This document shows, in pieces, positions 15,778-24,424 of a DNA stretch of 64,000 bases; the stretch's first letter is position 1, and the number at the start of each line of letters is the position of its first letter. Position numbers and translations under genes: made by a program. This DNA is from JADKAV01 sp041393775 (GTDB lineage: Bacteria; Actinomycetota; Actinomycetes; S36-B12; UBA10799). The notes under the pieces are model-generated. The model was not told the origin of the DNA. It saw only the letters and a program-made list of their open reading frames with translations, and made no database searches. The stretch spans positions 25,246 to 89,245 of the forward strand of contig JAWKJM010000011.1 in assembly GCA_041393775.1 (NCBI GenBank), written 5' to 3'.

Positions 15778-18700
15778 TGCCCAAACGCACTGACATCAAG
15801 AGCGTGCTGGTCATCGGTTCGGGCCCGATCGTCATCGGTCAGGCCTGCGAGTTCGACTACTCCGGTACCCAGGCATGCCGGGTCCTGCGTGCCGAGGGCA
15901 TGCGTGTGGTCCTGGTCAACAGCAACCCGGCCACGATCATGACCGACCCGGAGTTCGCGGACGCGACCTACATCGAGCCGATCACCGCCGAGTTCGTGGA
16001 GAAGGTGATCGAAAAGGAGCGCCCGGACGCGTTGCTTCCGACCCTGGGTGGCCAGACCGCACTCAACACGGCGATGGCGCTGGCCGAGAACGGAGTGCTG
16101 GAACGCTACGAAGTGGAACTCATCGGAGCCGACATCGACGCGATCCAGCGCGGTGAGAACCGCGAGTTGTTCAAGCAGATCGTCGACAAGGTCGGCGCGG
16201 AGTCTGCTCGGTCGGCCGTTTGCCACACGCTCGAGGAGTGCCTCGAGGCGGTGGCGGACCTCGGCTACCCGGTCGTCGTGCGGCCGTCCTTCACGATGGG
16301 AGGTGCCGGCTCGGGCATGGCCTACGACGAGGCGGATCTGCGCCACTACGCAGGCACAGGCCTGACCGCGAGCCCAACCACAGAAGTGCTGCTCGAGGAG
16401 TCGATCCTCGGGTGGAAGGAGTACGAACTCGAACTCATGCGCGACCGCAACGACAACGTTGTGGTGGTCTGCTCCATCGAGAACGTGGACCCGCTGGGTG
16501 TGCACACCGGGGATTCGATCACCGTGGCCCCGGCACTGACGCTGACCGACCGCGAGTATCAGCGGATGCGTGACGTCGGGATAGCGGTGATCCGCGAAGT
16601 GGGCGTGGACACCGGCGGATGCAACATCCAGTTCGCCATCCACCCGGAGAACGGCCGGATCGTCGTGATCGAGATGAACCCGCGGGTGTCACGCAGTTCC
16701 GCGCTGGCGTCCAAAGCCACCGGCTTCCCGATCGCCAAGATCGCGGCGAAGCTGGCTGTGGGCTACAGCCTCGACGAGATCCCCAACGACATCACGCGGC
16801 AGACCCCGGCGTCTTTCGAGCCGACCCTGGACTACATCGTGGTCAAGGTTCCGCGGTTCGCCTTCGAGAAGTTCCCCGGAGCCGATGAGACCCTGACCAC
16901 CACGATGAAGAGCGTCGGGGAGGCGATGTCGATCGGCCGGAACTTCAGCCAGGCACTGCAGAAGGCACTTCGGAGCATCGAGCAGAAAGGCTCCGAGTTC
17001 TCGTGGCCCGCGCGGCCACGCCCGCTCGACGACCTGCTCGCCGAGATCGGGCGGCCGCACGACGGGCGGCTGCAGAAGGTGCAGCAGGCCCTGTGGCTCG
17101 GGGCCAGTGTCGCCCAGATCTACGAGATCACCGCGATCGACCCTTGGTTCCTCGAACAGATCGTCGTGATCAACGCTGTGGCCGACCAGATCCGCGAGGC
17201 CGATCGGCTCTCCCCGACGGTGCTGCGGCGCGCCAAGCAGACCGGCTTCTCCGACGCCCAGATCGCAGCACTGCGGGGCAGCCGCGAAGATGTCATTCGC
17301 GGCGTGCGTCACGCGCTCGGGGTGCGGCCCGTGTTCAAGACCGTCGACACGTGTGCCGCGGAGTTCCCGGCGCACACCCCGTACCACTACTCCAGCTACG
17401 ACGCGGAGACGGAAGTCGAAACCCGCCAGACCGAAGCGGTCATAATCCTGGGATCAGGACCGAACCGGATCGGCCAGGGGATCGAGTTCGATTACAGCTG
17501 CGTGCACGCCACCTTGTCACTGCGCGAGGCCGGCTACGAGGCGATCATGGTCAACTGCAACCCCGAGACGGTCTCCACGGACTACGACACGGCCAACCGG
17601 CTGTACTTCGAGCCGCTCACGCTGGAGGACGTGCTCGAAGTCATCGCCGCCGAACAGGCTGTCGGGCCGGTCAAGGGTGTGATCACCCAACTGGGCGGGC
17701 AGACCCCGCTGGGCCTCGCTGCCCGGCTCAAGGCGGAAGGGATCCCCCTGCTCGGCACCACCCCGGAGGCCATCCACCTGGCCGAGGAGCGCGGTGCTTT
17801 CGGACAGGTGCTCAAGGCCGCTGGTCTGCCCGTGCCCAAGCACGGCATGGCCCGCAGCGTGGCCGAGGCCGAGGCGATCGCGGCCGAGATCGGATACCCG
17901 GTTCTGGTGCGTCCGTCCTATGTGCTCGGTGGCCGCGGCATGGAGATCGTCTACGACGATTCGATGCTGGCCAGCTACATCGAGCGGGCGACGCAGGCCA
18001 GCCCCGAGCATCCGGTGCTGGTCGACCAGTTCCTCGACGATGCCATCGAGATCGATGTGGACGCGTTGTACGACGGCACGGATCTGTACCTCGGCGGCGT
18101 GATGGAGCACATCGAGGAGGCGGGGATCCACTCCGGGGACTCCGCGTGCGCCCTGCCGCCGATCACCCTGGGCCGCCAGGAACTCGACCAGATCCGGGAG
18201 AGCACCCGCGCGATCGCAGCGGGGGTGGGGGTCCGTGGCCTGCTCAACATCCAGTTCGCCCTGACCCTCGACCGGCTGTTCGTGCTCGAGGCCAACCCAC
18301 GCGCGTCCCGCACTGTGCCCTTCGTCTCCAAAGCGACCGGGGTGCCGTTGGCCAAGGCGGCCGCCCGCATCGCCGTCGGTCAGACGATCCGGCAACTGCG
18401 CGCCGACGGCATCCTGCCGGCCACGGGCGACGCTACCGAACTGCCCGTGGGGTCGGCGATGTCGGTGAAGGAGGCGGTGATGCCGTTCGGCCGCTTCCAC
18501 GGAGTCGACAGTGTGCTGGGGCCGGAGATGCGCTCGACCGGTGAGGTGATGGGGATCGACGCGGATTTCGGCACCGCCTTCGCGAAGTCGCAGTCGGGTG
18601 CCTACTCCTCCGGGTTGCCAACGTCGGGCCGGGCGATCATCACGGTCGCCAACCGGGACAAGCGATCGATGATCTTCCCCGTCAAGCGACTGTCCGACCT

Positions 18701-19061
18701 GGGCTTCGAGATCCTCGCCACCCAGGGCACGGCCGACGTCCTGCGGCGGCATGGGTTGAAGGCCACGGTCTTGCGCAAGCACGCCGAAGGCATCGGACCC
18801 AACGGTGAGCCCACGACCGTGGCGAGCATCCTGGCAGGTGACGTCGACCTGGTGGTCAACACCCCGCTGGGAACCGGCGCGCGCGCCGACGGCTACGACA
18901 TCCGGACGGCCGCGGTTGTCAAAGGCATCCCGTGCATCACCACCGTGCAGGGCCTGGGCGCCGCCGTGCAAGGCATCGAGGCGCTGCGCACAGGCCGGAT
19001 CGGCGTTCGGAGCATTCAGGAGCACCAGAGCGATCTCGCCGCACTGTGGGGCGCCACATGA
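15777..19061 (+). CDS. carB: Carbamoyl-phosphate synthase large subunit
   Basis: CarB makes carbamoyl phosphate from bicarbonate, ammonia and two ATP, feeding both pyrimidines (this operon) and arginine (50.6-57.9 kb). The 1094-residue protein shows the two homologous ATP-grasp halves, each opening with GSGP(I/N) (VLVIGSGPIVIGQ; VIILGSGPNRIGQG). A C-terminal MGS-like allosteric domain follows (SMIFPVKRLSDLGF). ATG 15777 gives MPKRTDIKSV, the family start; the frame extends 38 codons upstream inside carA. It ends in an ATGA overlap with pyrK. Confidence 0.98.
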   Translation: MPKRTDIKSVLVIGSGPIVIGQACEFDYSGTQACRVLRAEGMRVVLVNSNPATIMTDPEFADATYIEPITAEFVEKVIEKERPDALLPTLGGQTALNTAMALAENGVLERYEVELIGADIDAIQRGENRELFKQIVDKVGAESARSAVCHTLEECLEAVADLGYPVVVRPSFTMGGAGSGMAYDEADLRHYAGTGLTASPTTEVLLEESILGWKEYELELMRDRNDNVVVVCSIENVDPLGVHTGDSITVAPALTLTDREYQRMRDVGIAVIREVGVDTGGCNIQFAIHPENGRIVVIEMNPRVSRSSALASKATGFPIAKIAAKLAVGYSLDEIPNDITRQTPASFEPTLDYIVVKVPRFAFEKFPGADETLTTTMKSVGEAMSIGRNFSQALQKALRSIEQKGSEFSWPARPRPLDDLLAEIGRPHDGRLQKVQQALWLGASVAQIYEITAIDPWFLEQIVVINAVADQIREADRLSPTVLRRAKQTGFSDAQIAALRGSREDVIRGVRHALGVRPVFKTVDTCAAEFPAHTPYHYSSYDAETEVETRQTEAVIILGSGPNRIGQGIEFDYSCVHATLSLREAGYEAIMVNCNPETVSTDYDTANRLYFEPLTLEDVLEVIAAEQAVGPVKGVITQLGGQTPLGLAARLKAEGIPLLGTTPEAIHLAEERGAFGQVLKAAGLPVPKHGMARSVAEAEAIAAEIGYPVLVRPSYVLGGRGMEIVYDDSMLASYIERATQASPEHPVLVDQFLDDAIEIDVDALYDGTDLYLGGVMEHIEEAGIHSGDSACALPPITLGRQELDQIRESTRAIAAGVGVRGLLNIQFALTLDRLFVLEANPRASRTVPFVSKATGVPLAKAAARIAVGQTIRQLRADGILPATGDATELPVGSAMSVKEAVMPFGRFHGVDSVLGPEMRSTGEVMGIDADFGTAFAKSQSGAYSSGLPTSGRAIITVANRDKRSMIFPVKRLSDLGFEILATQGTADVLRRHGLKATVLRKHAEGIGPNGEPTTVASILAGDVDLVVNTPLGTGARADGYDIRTAAVVKGIPCITTVQGLGAAVQGIEALRTGRIGVRSIQEHQSDLAALWGAT

Positions 19062-19894
19062 CGACGCAGGCCGATGCCGAGGTGCTTACGGTGCGCCGGG
19101 ACGGGGCGTACTACCACCTGTCATTCGCGGCTCCGGGGATCGCCGATGGCTTCCGTCCTGGGCACTTCGTCGCCATCGCGGTGGATGACGCGCACATCCT
19201 GCGCCGTGCCTTCTCGATCCGATCGGCCTCGACCAAGGCGGGGGGAGCGCTGCAGATCATCGTTTCGCCCAAAGGTCCGGGGACGAAGTGGCTGGTCGCT
19301 CGGCGGCCCGGCGATGTGATCAATGTGATCGCACCGCTGGGCAGGCCCTTCCGGCTGCCGACCGAGCCCGTCCCGTGCGTTCTGGTCGGTGGTGGCTACG
19401 GGGTCGCGCCCCTGTTCGAACTGGCGACCCAGTTGCGCGGCCGTGGTTGTGCCGTGGAGATCATCGTCGGTGCCGGCGACATGCAGCGCCTGTACGGCGT
19501 GGTCGAGGCCCGCCGCGTCAGCGATGCGGTACACGTGACCACGGACGATGGATCTGCCGGTGAACACGGACGGGTCACGGACCCGCTGCGCCGGATCCTC
19601 GCCGGTGGCCATCCGGCGGTGTACGCCTGCGGACCTATGGCGATGCTGCAGGCGGTTTCGGAGGTCAGCGCAGAATTCGGTGCGGTCGCGCAATGCGCGG
19701 TGGAGGAGTCCATGGCCTGCGGGGTCGGCGTCTGCATGACCTGTGTCCTGCCGGTCGTGGGCGACGACGGGGTGACCCGCATGGTCCGCTCGTGCACGGA
19801 CGGGCCGGTCTTCTTCGGTGATCGTGTGCGCTGGTCGGAGGTGGGCACTGTGCCCGCGGACACTCTCGGTGCTCCGGAGGCCCGCGATGATTGA
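19058..19894 (+). CDS. pyrK: Dihydroorotate dehydrogenase electron-transfer subunit
   Basis: This FAD and 2Fe-2S protein passes electrons from PyrD to NAD+. In the 278-residue sequence, LRRAFSIRSAS is the flavin-binding RxxSI-type motif, VLVGGGYGVAPLF the nucleotide site, and CGVGVCMTC plus a later Cys (RSCTDGPVF) the cluster ligands. Its pairing with the class 1B PyrD that follows is standard. Mycobacteria lack it and use a quinone-linked class 2 enzyme, so this lineage differs. It overlaps pyrD by 8 nt. Confidence 0.95.
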   Translation: MTTQADAEVLTVRRDGAYYHLSFAAPGIADGFRPGHFVAIAVDDAHILRRAFSIRSASTKAGGALQIIVSPKGPGTKWLVARRPGDVINVIAPLGRPFRLPTEPVPCVLVGGGYGVAPLFELATQLRGRGCAVEIIVGAGDMQRLYGVVEARRVSDAVHVTTDDGSAGEHGRVTDPLRRILAGGHPAVYACGPMAMLQAVSEVSAEFGAVAQCAVEESMACGVGVCMTCVLPVVGDDGVTRMVRSCTDGPVFFGDRVRWSEVGTVPADTLGAPEARDD

Positions 19895-20819
19895 TGCCCG
19901 GGTCAGGCTGGGCACAGTGGAGTTCGCGGGCCCGGCCTTCACCGCATCGGGGTGTGCTGCCGCCGGCAAGGAGTTGTCGGCCTTCTTCGACCTCACCGAG
20001 ATCGGGGGGGTGGTGACCAAGAGCATCATGTTGCGCCCCCGCTCCGGCCGCCCCACGCCACGGATGGTGGAAACGCCCTCCGGCATGCTCAACTCGATCG
20101 GTCTGCAGGGTCCGGGCATCGAGTCCTTCCTCGCCAACGACCTCTCCTGGTTGTCGGAGCGCGGGGTCGCGACAGTTGTGTCGATCGCAGGCGAGACCGT
20201 CGACGAGTTCGGGCAGTTGGCACGCATCCTGCGCAACGAGCCCGCCGTGAAAGCCATCGAGGTCAACATCTCGTGCCCGAATGTCGAAAGCCGTGGCCAG
20301 GTCTTCGCCTGTGAGGTCATGTCCGCATCCTCGGTGATCCATCAGGTCAGGCGGAACACCAACAGCAGCGTCCCGATCTTCGCCAAACTCTCTCCGGACG
20401 TCACCAGCATCGCCGAGATCGCGCTGGCCTGTCACAATGCGGGCGCGGACGGCTTCTCAGTCATGAACACCACCCTCGGCATGGCGATCGACGCCGACAC
20501 CATGCGCCCGATCCTGGGCGGTGTCACCGGAGGGCTCAGCGGCCCGGCGATCCGGCCGATCGCGGTACGGGCCGTGTGGCAGGTGCACCAGGTGCTTCCC
20601 GAGATCCCGATCCTCGGCATGGGTGGGATCGCGACTGGGGCGGACGCGCTGCAGTTCATCGCGGCAGGAGCCTCGGCGGTGAGCGTCGGGACGATGACGT
20701 TCAACGACCCCTCCGCGCCGGTGCGGGTGCAGAGGGAACTGCTCGCTCTGCTGGACGAACGAGGCTTCCCCACCGTCGCGGATGCGGTGGGGATCGCGCA
20801 CCGAGGAGGTCTGACATGA
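19887..20819 (+). CDS. pyrD: Dihydroorotate dehydrogenase, class 1B catalytic subunit
   Basis: This FMN enzyme oxidises dihydroorotate to orotate using PyrK as electron acceptor. The 310-residue protein has NISCPNVES; the Cys is the class 1 catalytic base, where class 2 enzymes have Ser. FMN-contact segments LGMGGIATGADALQFI and GASAVSVGT are present. ATG 19887 gives MIDARVRLG, consistent with the family. It ends in an ATGA overlap with pyrF. Confidence 0.96.
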   Translation: MIDARVRLGTVEFAGPAFTASGCAAAGKELSAFFDLTEIGGVVTKSIMLRPRSGRPTPRMVETPSGMLNSIGLQGPGIESFLANDLSWLSERGVATVVSIAGETVDEFGQLARILRNEPAVKAIEVNISCPNVESRGQVFACEVMSASSVIHQVRRNTNSSVPIFAKLSPDVTSIAEIALACHNAGADGFSVMNTTLGMAIDADTMRPILGGVTGGLSGPAIRPIAVRAVWQVHQVLPEIPILGMGGIATGADALQFIAAGASAVSVGTMTFNDPSAPVRVQRELLALLDERGFPTVADAVGIAHRGGLT

Positions 20820-21523
20820 CTGCTGCGCCGATCGCCCTGGCTCTCGACGCGCCCGACCTGGCGACGGCCTGCGGTTGGGCCAACGCAGTCAACGGGGTCT
20901 TCTCGCACATCAAGGTCGGACTGGAGACCTACCTGCGCGACGGCGCCCTGGGTGTGGCTGAGATCCGGGACGCCGCACCGGACTGCGCGCTCTTCCTGGA
21001 CCTGAAGTTGCACGATATTCCCAACACCATGCGTGGCGCCGCCAGGTCCGTAGCCGCTCTGGAGCCGGATATCTTGACCGTCCACGCGGCCGCCGGTTCC
21101 GCTGGCATCGAAGCGGTGGCACAGGCGCTGCCGGACACCAAGGTGGCTGCGGTGACCGTCCTCACGAGCCTGGGGCCGCTGGACCTCACCGGGATGGGCG
21201 TGTCGGGCACGCCCGAACAGGTCGTGATGCGCTGGGCGCGGTTCGCGGTCGCCGCCGGTGCCCGCGCGGTCGTCAGCTCGGCTCAGGAGGTGTCGACCTT
21301 GCACGCGCTGCTCGGCGATGGTGTCCTGTTGATCACTCCCGGGATCAGGCCGGCAGGGGTTGAGCACGCCGACCAGCAGCGGGTGGTCACCCCTGCGGAC
21401 GCCGTCTCGAGCGGTGCGGGCCTGCTGGTGGTGGGCAGGCCGGTGACTGCCGCCGAGGATCCGCGCGCGTCCGCGCAGGCGATCGCGGGGGAGGCGTTGG
21501 AGGCACTCGCGGCGGTTCGGTAG
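20816..21523 (+). CDS. pyrF: Orotidine 5'-phosphate decarboxylase
   Basis: This enzyme converts OMP to UMP. The 235-residue short-type enzyme carries FLDLKLHDIPNTM (the DxKxxD active site), LVVGRPVTAAEDP and ITPGIRP. This is the common bacterial short form, unlike the longer mycobacterial type. It is the last gene of the pyrimidine operon. mihF follows 10 bp after the stop with its own likely promoter inside the stop codon region. Confidence 0.96.
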   Translation: MTAAPIALALDAPDLATACGWANAVNGVFSHIKVGLETYLRDGALGVAEIRDAAPDCALFLDLKLHDIPNTMRGAARSVAALEPDILTVHAAAGSAGIEAVAQALPDTKVAAVTVLTSLGPLDLTGMGVSGTPEQVVMRWARFAVAAGARAVVSSAQEVSTLHALLGDGVLLITPGIRPAGVEHADQQRVVTPADAVSSGAGLLVVGRPVTAAEDPRASAQAIAGEALEALAAVR

Positions 21524-21526
21524 GGT
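21521..21526 (+). promoter_or_regulatory. -10 box for leaderless mihF
   Basis: TAGGGT overlaps the pyrF stop codon and lies 7 nt before the GTG of mihF. No ribosome-binding site is present, so the transcript probably starts at the GTG. Confidence 0.5.
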
Positions 21527-21533
21527 CGTCGCC

Positions 21534-21848
21534 GTGCGGCCTCCTTCCTTGTCCAGCGAGCAACGGGCCGCGGCAAGTGCCAAGGCCGTGGCCAACCGCC
21601 GCCGCCGGGCCGAGGTCAAGCAGCAGTTGCGGCGTGGCCACTTGGGCTGGCACGAGTTGCTGTCGCTGGCGCACATCGACGAGGTGGTGGCGGCCCTGCG
21701 CGTGCAGGAGGCCCTGCTGTGCCTGCCGGGGGTCGGTCCGCAGCGCTTGAACCGCATCATGAAACACGCGCGGGTCGCACCGACCCGAAGGCTGCGTGGG
21801 CTGGGCGATCATCAGATCGCACTGCTCACCGAAGTCCTTTCGCCATGA
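21534..21848 (+). CDS. mihF: Actinobacterial integration host factor
   Basis: A 104-residue nucleoid-associated protein that bends DNA through a helix-two-turn-helix domain; essential in mycobacteria. The C-terminal half carries the family pattern: LPGVGPQRLNRIMKHARVAP followed by TRRLRGLGDHQ. It is a separate family from proteobacterial IHF. The start is GTG 21534. The N-terminus (SSEQRAAASAKAVANRRRRA) is rich in basic residues. It overlaps gmk by 4 nt, the arrangement found across actinobacteria. Confidence 0.93.
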   Translation: MRPPSLSSEQRAAASAKAVANRRRRAEVKQQLRRGHLGWHELLSLAHIDEVVAALRVQEALLCLPGVGPQRLNRIMKHARVAPTRRLRGLGDHQIALLTEVLSP

Positions 21849-22387
21849 GCCGTTTGTTCGTCGTTTCCGGACCCAGCGGCGTCGGCAAGTCCACCGTTGT
21901 CGCGCGGTTGCTGGAGGACCGGCCGGACGTCTGGTTGTCGGTATCGGCGACGACCCGTGCGCCGCGACCGGGGGAGCAGCACGGGCGCGAGTACTACTTC
22001 CTCACCGCTGATGAATTCAAGGGGATGGCCCAAACGGGGCAGTTACTGGAATGGGCCACATTCGCCGGCAACTCCTACGGAACCCCCCGGGGTCCAGTCG
22101 AGGAACACCTCGCTGCCGGCAGGCCGGTCCTTCTGGAGATCGAACTCGAGGGAGCCCGATTGGTTCGCAAGGCGATGCCGGACTGCGTGCTGGTCTTCTT
22201 GGAGCCTCCCAGCCCGGAGGAGCTCAAACGCCGGTTGGTGGGTCGCGGTACGGAGGATGATGCGGCGGTACGGGCCCGGTTGGAGCGCGCCGACGCCGAA
22301 CTGACCGCGGTCGCCGAGTTCGACCATGTCGTGCGCAACGTGGACGTCGAGACGGCAGCCGCGGAGTTGGGAGCCCTGATCCGGTAG
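21845..22387 (+). CDS. gmk: Guanylate kinase
   Basis: This enzyme phosphorylates GMP to GDP. The 180-residue protein has the P-loop GPSGVGKST at residues 9-17, the GMP-binding TTRAPRPGEQHGREYYF region and the family core through FDHVVRN. ATG 21845 overlaps the mihF stop. A nested hairpin repeat begins 53 bp downstream. Confidence 0.97.
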   Translation: MSRLFVVSGPSGVGKSTVVARLLEDRPDVWLSVSATTRAPRPGEQHGREYYFLTADEFKGMAQTGQLLEWATFAGNSYGTPRGPVEEHLAAGRPVLLEIELEGARLVRKAMPDCVLVFLEPPSPEELKRRLVGRGTEDDAAVRARLERADAELTAVAEFDHVVRNVDVETAAAELGALIR

Positions 22388-22439
22388 ACCGCGGCCGTTT
22401 CATGACATTGGCCTGGAGGAGTCGCCGGCGGGCCTGATT

Positions 22440-22551
22440 GTGACGAAGTTGCGGGCCGTCCGCGCGTTCTGTTACGAAGGTGAGCGGTCTGAGCCGTCGG
22501 GACCGCGCACCTTGGTGACAATCCGGGTGTGACCCCCCGCAACTTCGTCAC
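22440..22551 (+). repeat. Nested hairpin repeat, family 2, copy 1
   Basis: Perfect 16-bp outer arms GTGACGAAGTTGCGGG (22440-22455) and CCCGCAACTTCGTCAC (22536-22551) enclose an imperfect inner hairpin (GTTACGAAGGTG ... CACCTTGGTGAC). The second copy is at 30316-30425. It lies 3' of gmk. The remaining 22552-22680 spacer precedes rpoZ and holds TACCCT and TATTAGG words that could be -10 elements. Confidence 0.85.
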
Positions 22552-22680
22552 ACAACGTTCGCCGAGGCTCGCCCCGCTTGCCAGGAACATGTTCGACGAT
22601 GCCGTCGCCGTGGTGCCAGGGGTCATCTGAGTAGCTGATCGGCTACCCTTATTAGGAGTTTGCCGAAGAAAGGTTCCCCT

Positions 22681-22959
22681 GTGGCAGTTGTAGATGGTCG
22701 CACAGAGGGCATCACGTACCCTCCGCTGGACGCGTTGCTCGAGAAGACCGATTCGAAGTACTCCTTGGTGATCGAGGCGGCGCGGCGTGCCCGCCAGATC
22801 AACGCCTATTACAGCCAGCTCTCCGAGGGCGCCCTCGAGCACGTGGGCCCGCTCGTGGAGACGTACCAGCATGAGAAGCCGCTGTCCATCGCGCTGCGGG
22901 AAATCAACGACGGTCTGCTGGAGACCAGCAACGTCACGGTTGAGGAGACCGAAGCCTGA
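22681..22959 (+). CDS. rpoZ: RNA polymerase omega subunit
   Basis: This 92-residue subunit helps RNA polymerase assemble. The family core is seen as YSLVIEAARRARQINAYYSQL, one residue over one motif, followed by LVETYQHEKPLSIALREI. GTG 22681 is preferred over TTG 22660: GAAAGG lies 7 nt before it and the extra seven residues are not conserved. Its stop overlaps the proposed CTG start of coaBC. Confidence 0.94.
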   Translation: MAVVDGRTEGITYPPLDALLEKTDSKYSLVIEAARRARQINAYYSQLSEGALEHVGPLVETYQHEKPLSIALREINDGLLETSNVTVEETEA

Positions 22960-24164
22960 ACCCCGAGGTCGTCCTCGGTGTAGGTGGCGGGATCGCCGCC
23001 TACAAAGCCGCTGAGGTCCTGCGCCGGATCCAGGCGCTCGATGCCGCGGTCACCGTCGTCCCCACGAAGACCGCTCTGGAATTCGTCGGCATCGCGACGT
23101 GGTCGGCATTGTCCGGCCGACCGGTGACCAGCGACTTCTTCGACAACGTGCACGAAGTTCCGCATGTGCGCATCGGGCAGCAAGCCGAACTGGTCGTCGT
23201 GGCACCTGCGACCGCCAACCTTCTGGCGAAGGCGGCGTATGGCCTGGCCGACGACCTCCTCACGAACACTCTGCTGACGGCGCACTGCCCCGTCATCATG
23301 TTCCCGGCGATGCACACCGAGATGTGGGAGCATCCGGCCACCCGGGCGAACGTGGCGACGCTGCGCGACCGCGGCGTCCTTGTGGTGGATCCTGACTCCG
23401 GGCGACTGACGGGGTTCGATTCGGGCCCCGGCCGGTTGCCGGAACCGGAGGCGATCGCTTGGATCGTGCAGGCTGCCCTCGCGTCGCCGGATCTCAAACC
23501 TGATCTTCGGGGCCGGCACGTGGTCATCAGCGGCGGCGGGACCCGCGAGCGTTTGGACCCCGTCCGGCACATCGGAAACCGCTCGACCGGCAAGCAGGCG
23601 ATGGCACTGGCGGCGACGGCCGTTTCCCGAGGGGCGCGGGTGACCCTCATCCGGGGCGACGTCAAGGTTCCGACCCCCGCCGGCGTGGACGTCATCGATG
23701 CATTGACGGCTGATGAGATGCTGGTGGCAGCCCGCGAGGTGGCACCCGGGGCCGATGTTGTCGTCATGGCCGCGGCGATCGCGGACTTCCGTGCCGAGAC
23801 GCTGCCGGATGCGAAGATCAAGAAGACCGGCAGCCCCACGCTGGATCTGAACCTGGTGCACAACCCCGATGTGCTGGCGACCCTGGTCGCAGAGCGCAGC
23901 GGAAAGACTCCGCTGCTGGTCGGGTTCGCCGCCGAGACCGGTGACGAGAACGGGACCTGGCTCGAACACGCGCAGGAGAAGTTCGAGGCCAAAGGTTGCG
24001 ACATCATGGTCGCCAACCCGGTCGGCCATAACCGGGGGTTCGGCACGGAACACAACGAGGGGATGCTCCTGCTCGGGGGCGGCGTCGCCGAGGAAGTGCC
24101 CGGTGGGCAGAAGGTCCACCTGTCCCACCGCCTGTTCGACGCCGTGGTCGAGCGACTCGGCTGA
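22956..24164 (+). CDS. coaBC: Bifunctional phosphopantothenoylcysteine synthase/decarboxylase, CTG start
   Basis: This enzyme joins cysteine to 4'-phosphopantothenate and decarboxylates the product, in CoA synthesis. The N-terminal CoaC half has the FMN fold GVGGGIAAYKAAEVL, the active-site His in VPHVRIGQ and PAMHTEMWEHP. The CoaB half begins near residue 180 (GRHVVISGGGTRERLDPVR) and carries AKIKKTG. No ATG, GTG or TTG occurs in frame between the upstream stop and TTG 23109, which would remove the essential FMN-binding strand. CTG 22956 overlaps the rpoZ stop (CTGA) with GAGGAG 8 nt upstream, so it is the likely start. Confidence 0.9.
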   Translation: MNPEVVLGVGGGIAAYKAAEVLRRIQALDAAVTVVPTKTALEFVGIATWSALSGRPVTSDFFDNVHEVPHVRIGQQAELVVVAPATANLLAKAAYGLADDLLTNTLLTAHCPVIMFPAMHTEMWEHPATRANVATLRDRGVLVVDPDSGRLTGFDSGPGRLPEPEAIAWIVQAALASPDLKPDLRGRHVVISGGGTRERLDPVRHIGNRSTGKQAMALAATAVSRGARVTLIRGDVKVPTPAGVDVIDALTADEMLVAAREVAPGADVVVMAAAIADFRAETLPDAKIKKTGSPTLDLNLVHNPDVLATLVAERSGKTPLLVGFAAETGDENGTWLEHAQEKFEAKGCDIMVANPVGHNRGFGTEHNEGMLLLGGGVAEEVPGGQKVHLSHRLFDAVVERLG

Positions 24165-24210
24165 GGTTGGGGCCGACGTCCCAGTGTGCGTCAGGTTCGT
24201 TTGTGGCATC

Positions 24211-24370
24211 CGCGGCGTTCAGGCGGGAAAATGCCGGGCGAAATCGGTCAGGTTAGAGAACGTGCACGAGGTTAGAGAAGCCACACGTGCGTTCTCTAAC
24301 CTCGTGCACGTTCTCTAACCTCGCGGCCAAGTCCTGCCGCCACCGAGTACACGAGCCGCTTTCGGACTAG
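24211..24370 (+). repeat. Long-hairpin repeat, copy 4 (perfect hairpin)
   Basis: This is the cleanest single-unit copy. The head spans 24211-24251. Arms at 24252-24279 and 24292-24319 are perfectly complementary over 28 bp around a 12-nt loop (GCCACACGTGCG). Each arm is GTTAGAGAA-CGTGCACGAG-GTTAGAGAA or its complement. The tail (CCGAGTACACGAGCC ... TTTCGGACT) ends near 24369. It begins about 50 bp after coaBC and ahead of metK. Confidence 0.9.
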
Positions 24371-24402
24371 AGTTCCGTGTCCGCGATAGACAGAATCACC
24401 CC

Positions 24403-24424
24403 GGGTCCGTTGTCGGACCCTTTT
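24403..24424 (+). terminator. Intrinsic terminator-like hairpin before metK
   Basis: GGGTCCG (24403-24409), loop TTGT and CGGACCC (24414-24420) form a perfect 7-bp stem followed by TTTT. It could end transcription coming from coaBC and the repeat. If transcription starts upstream it could instead attenuate metK. A TAGACT -10 candidate for metK lies just after it at 24427-24432. Confidence 0.65.

Noticed and set aside
22660..22680. TTG start extending rpoZ by seven residues
   Set aside because: It would place the GAAAGG ribosome site inside the coding region, and the residues are not typical of omega.
24252..24319. CRISPR-like repeats (GTTAGAGAA words)
   Set aside because: The words are spaced by 10 nt inside one hairpin, with no variable spacers and no array; no cas genes are present.
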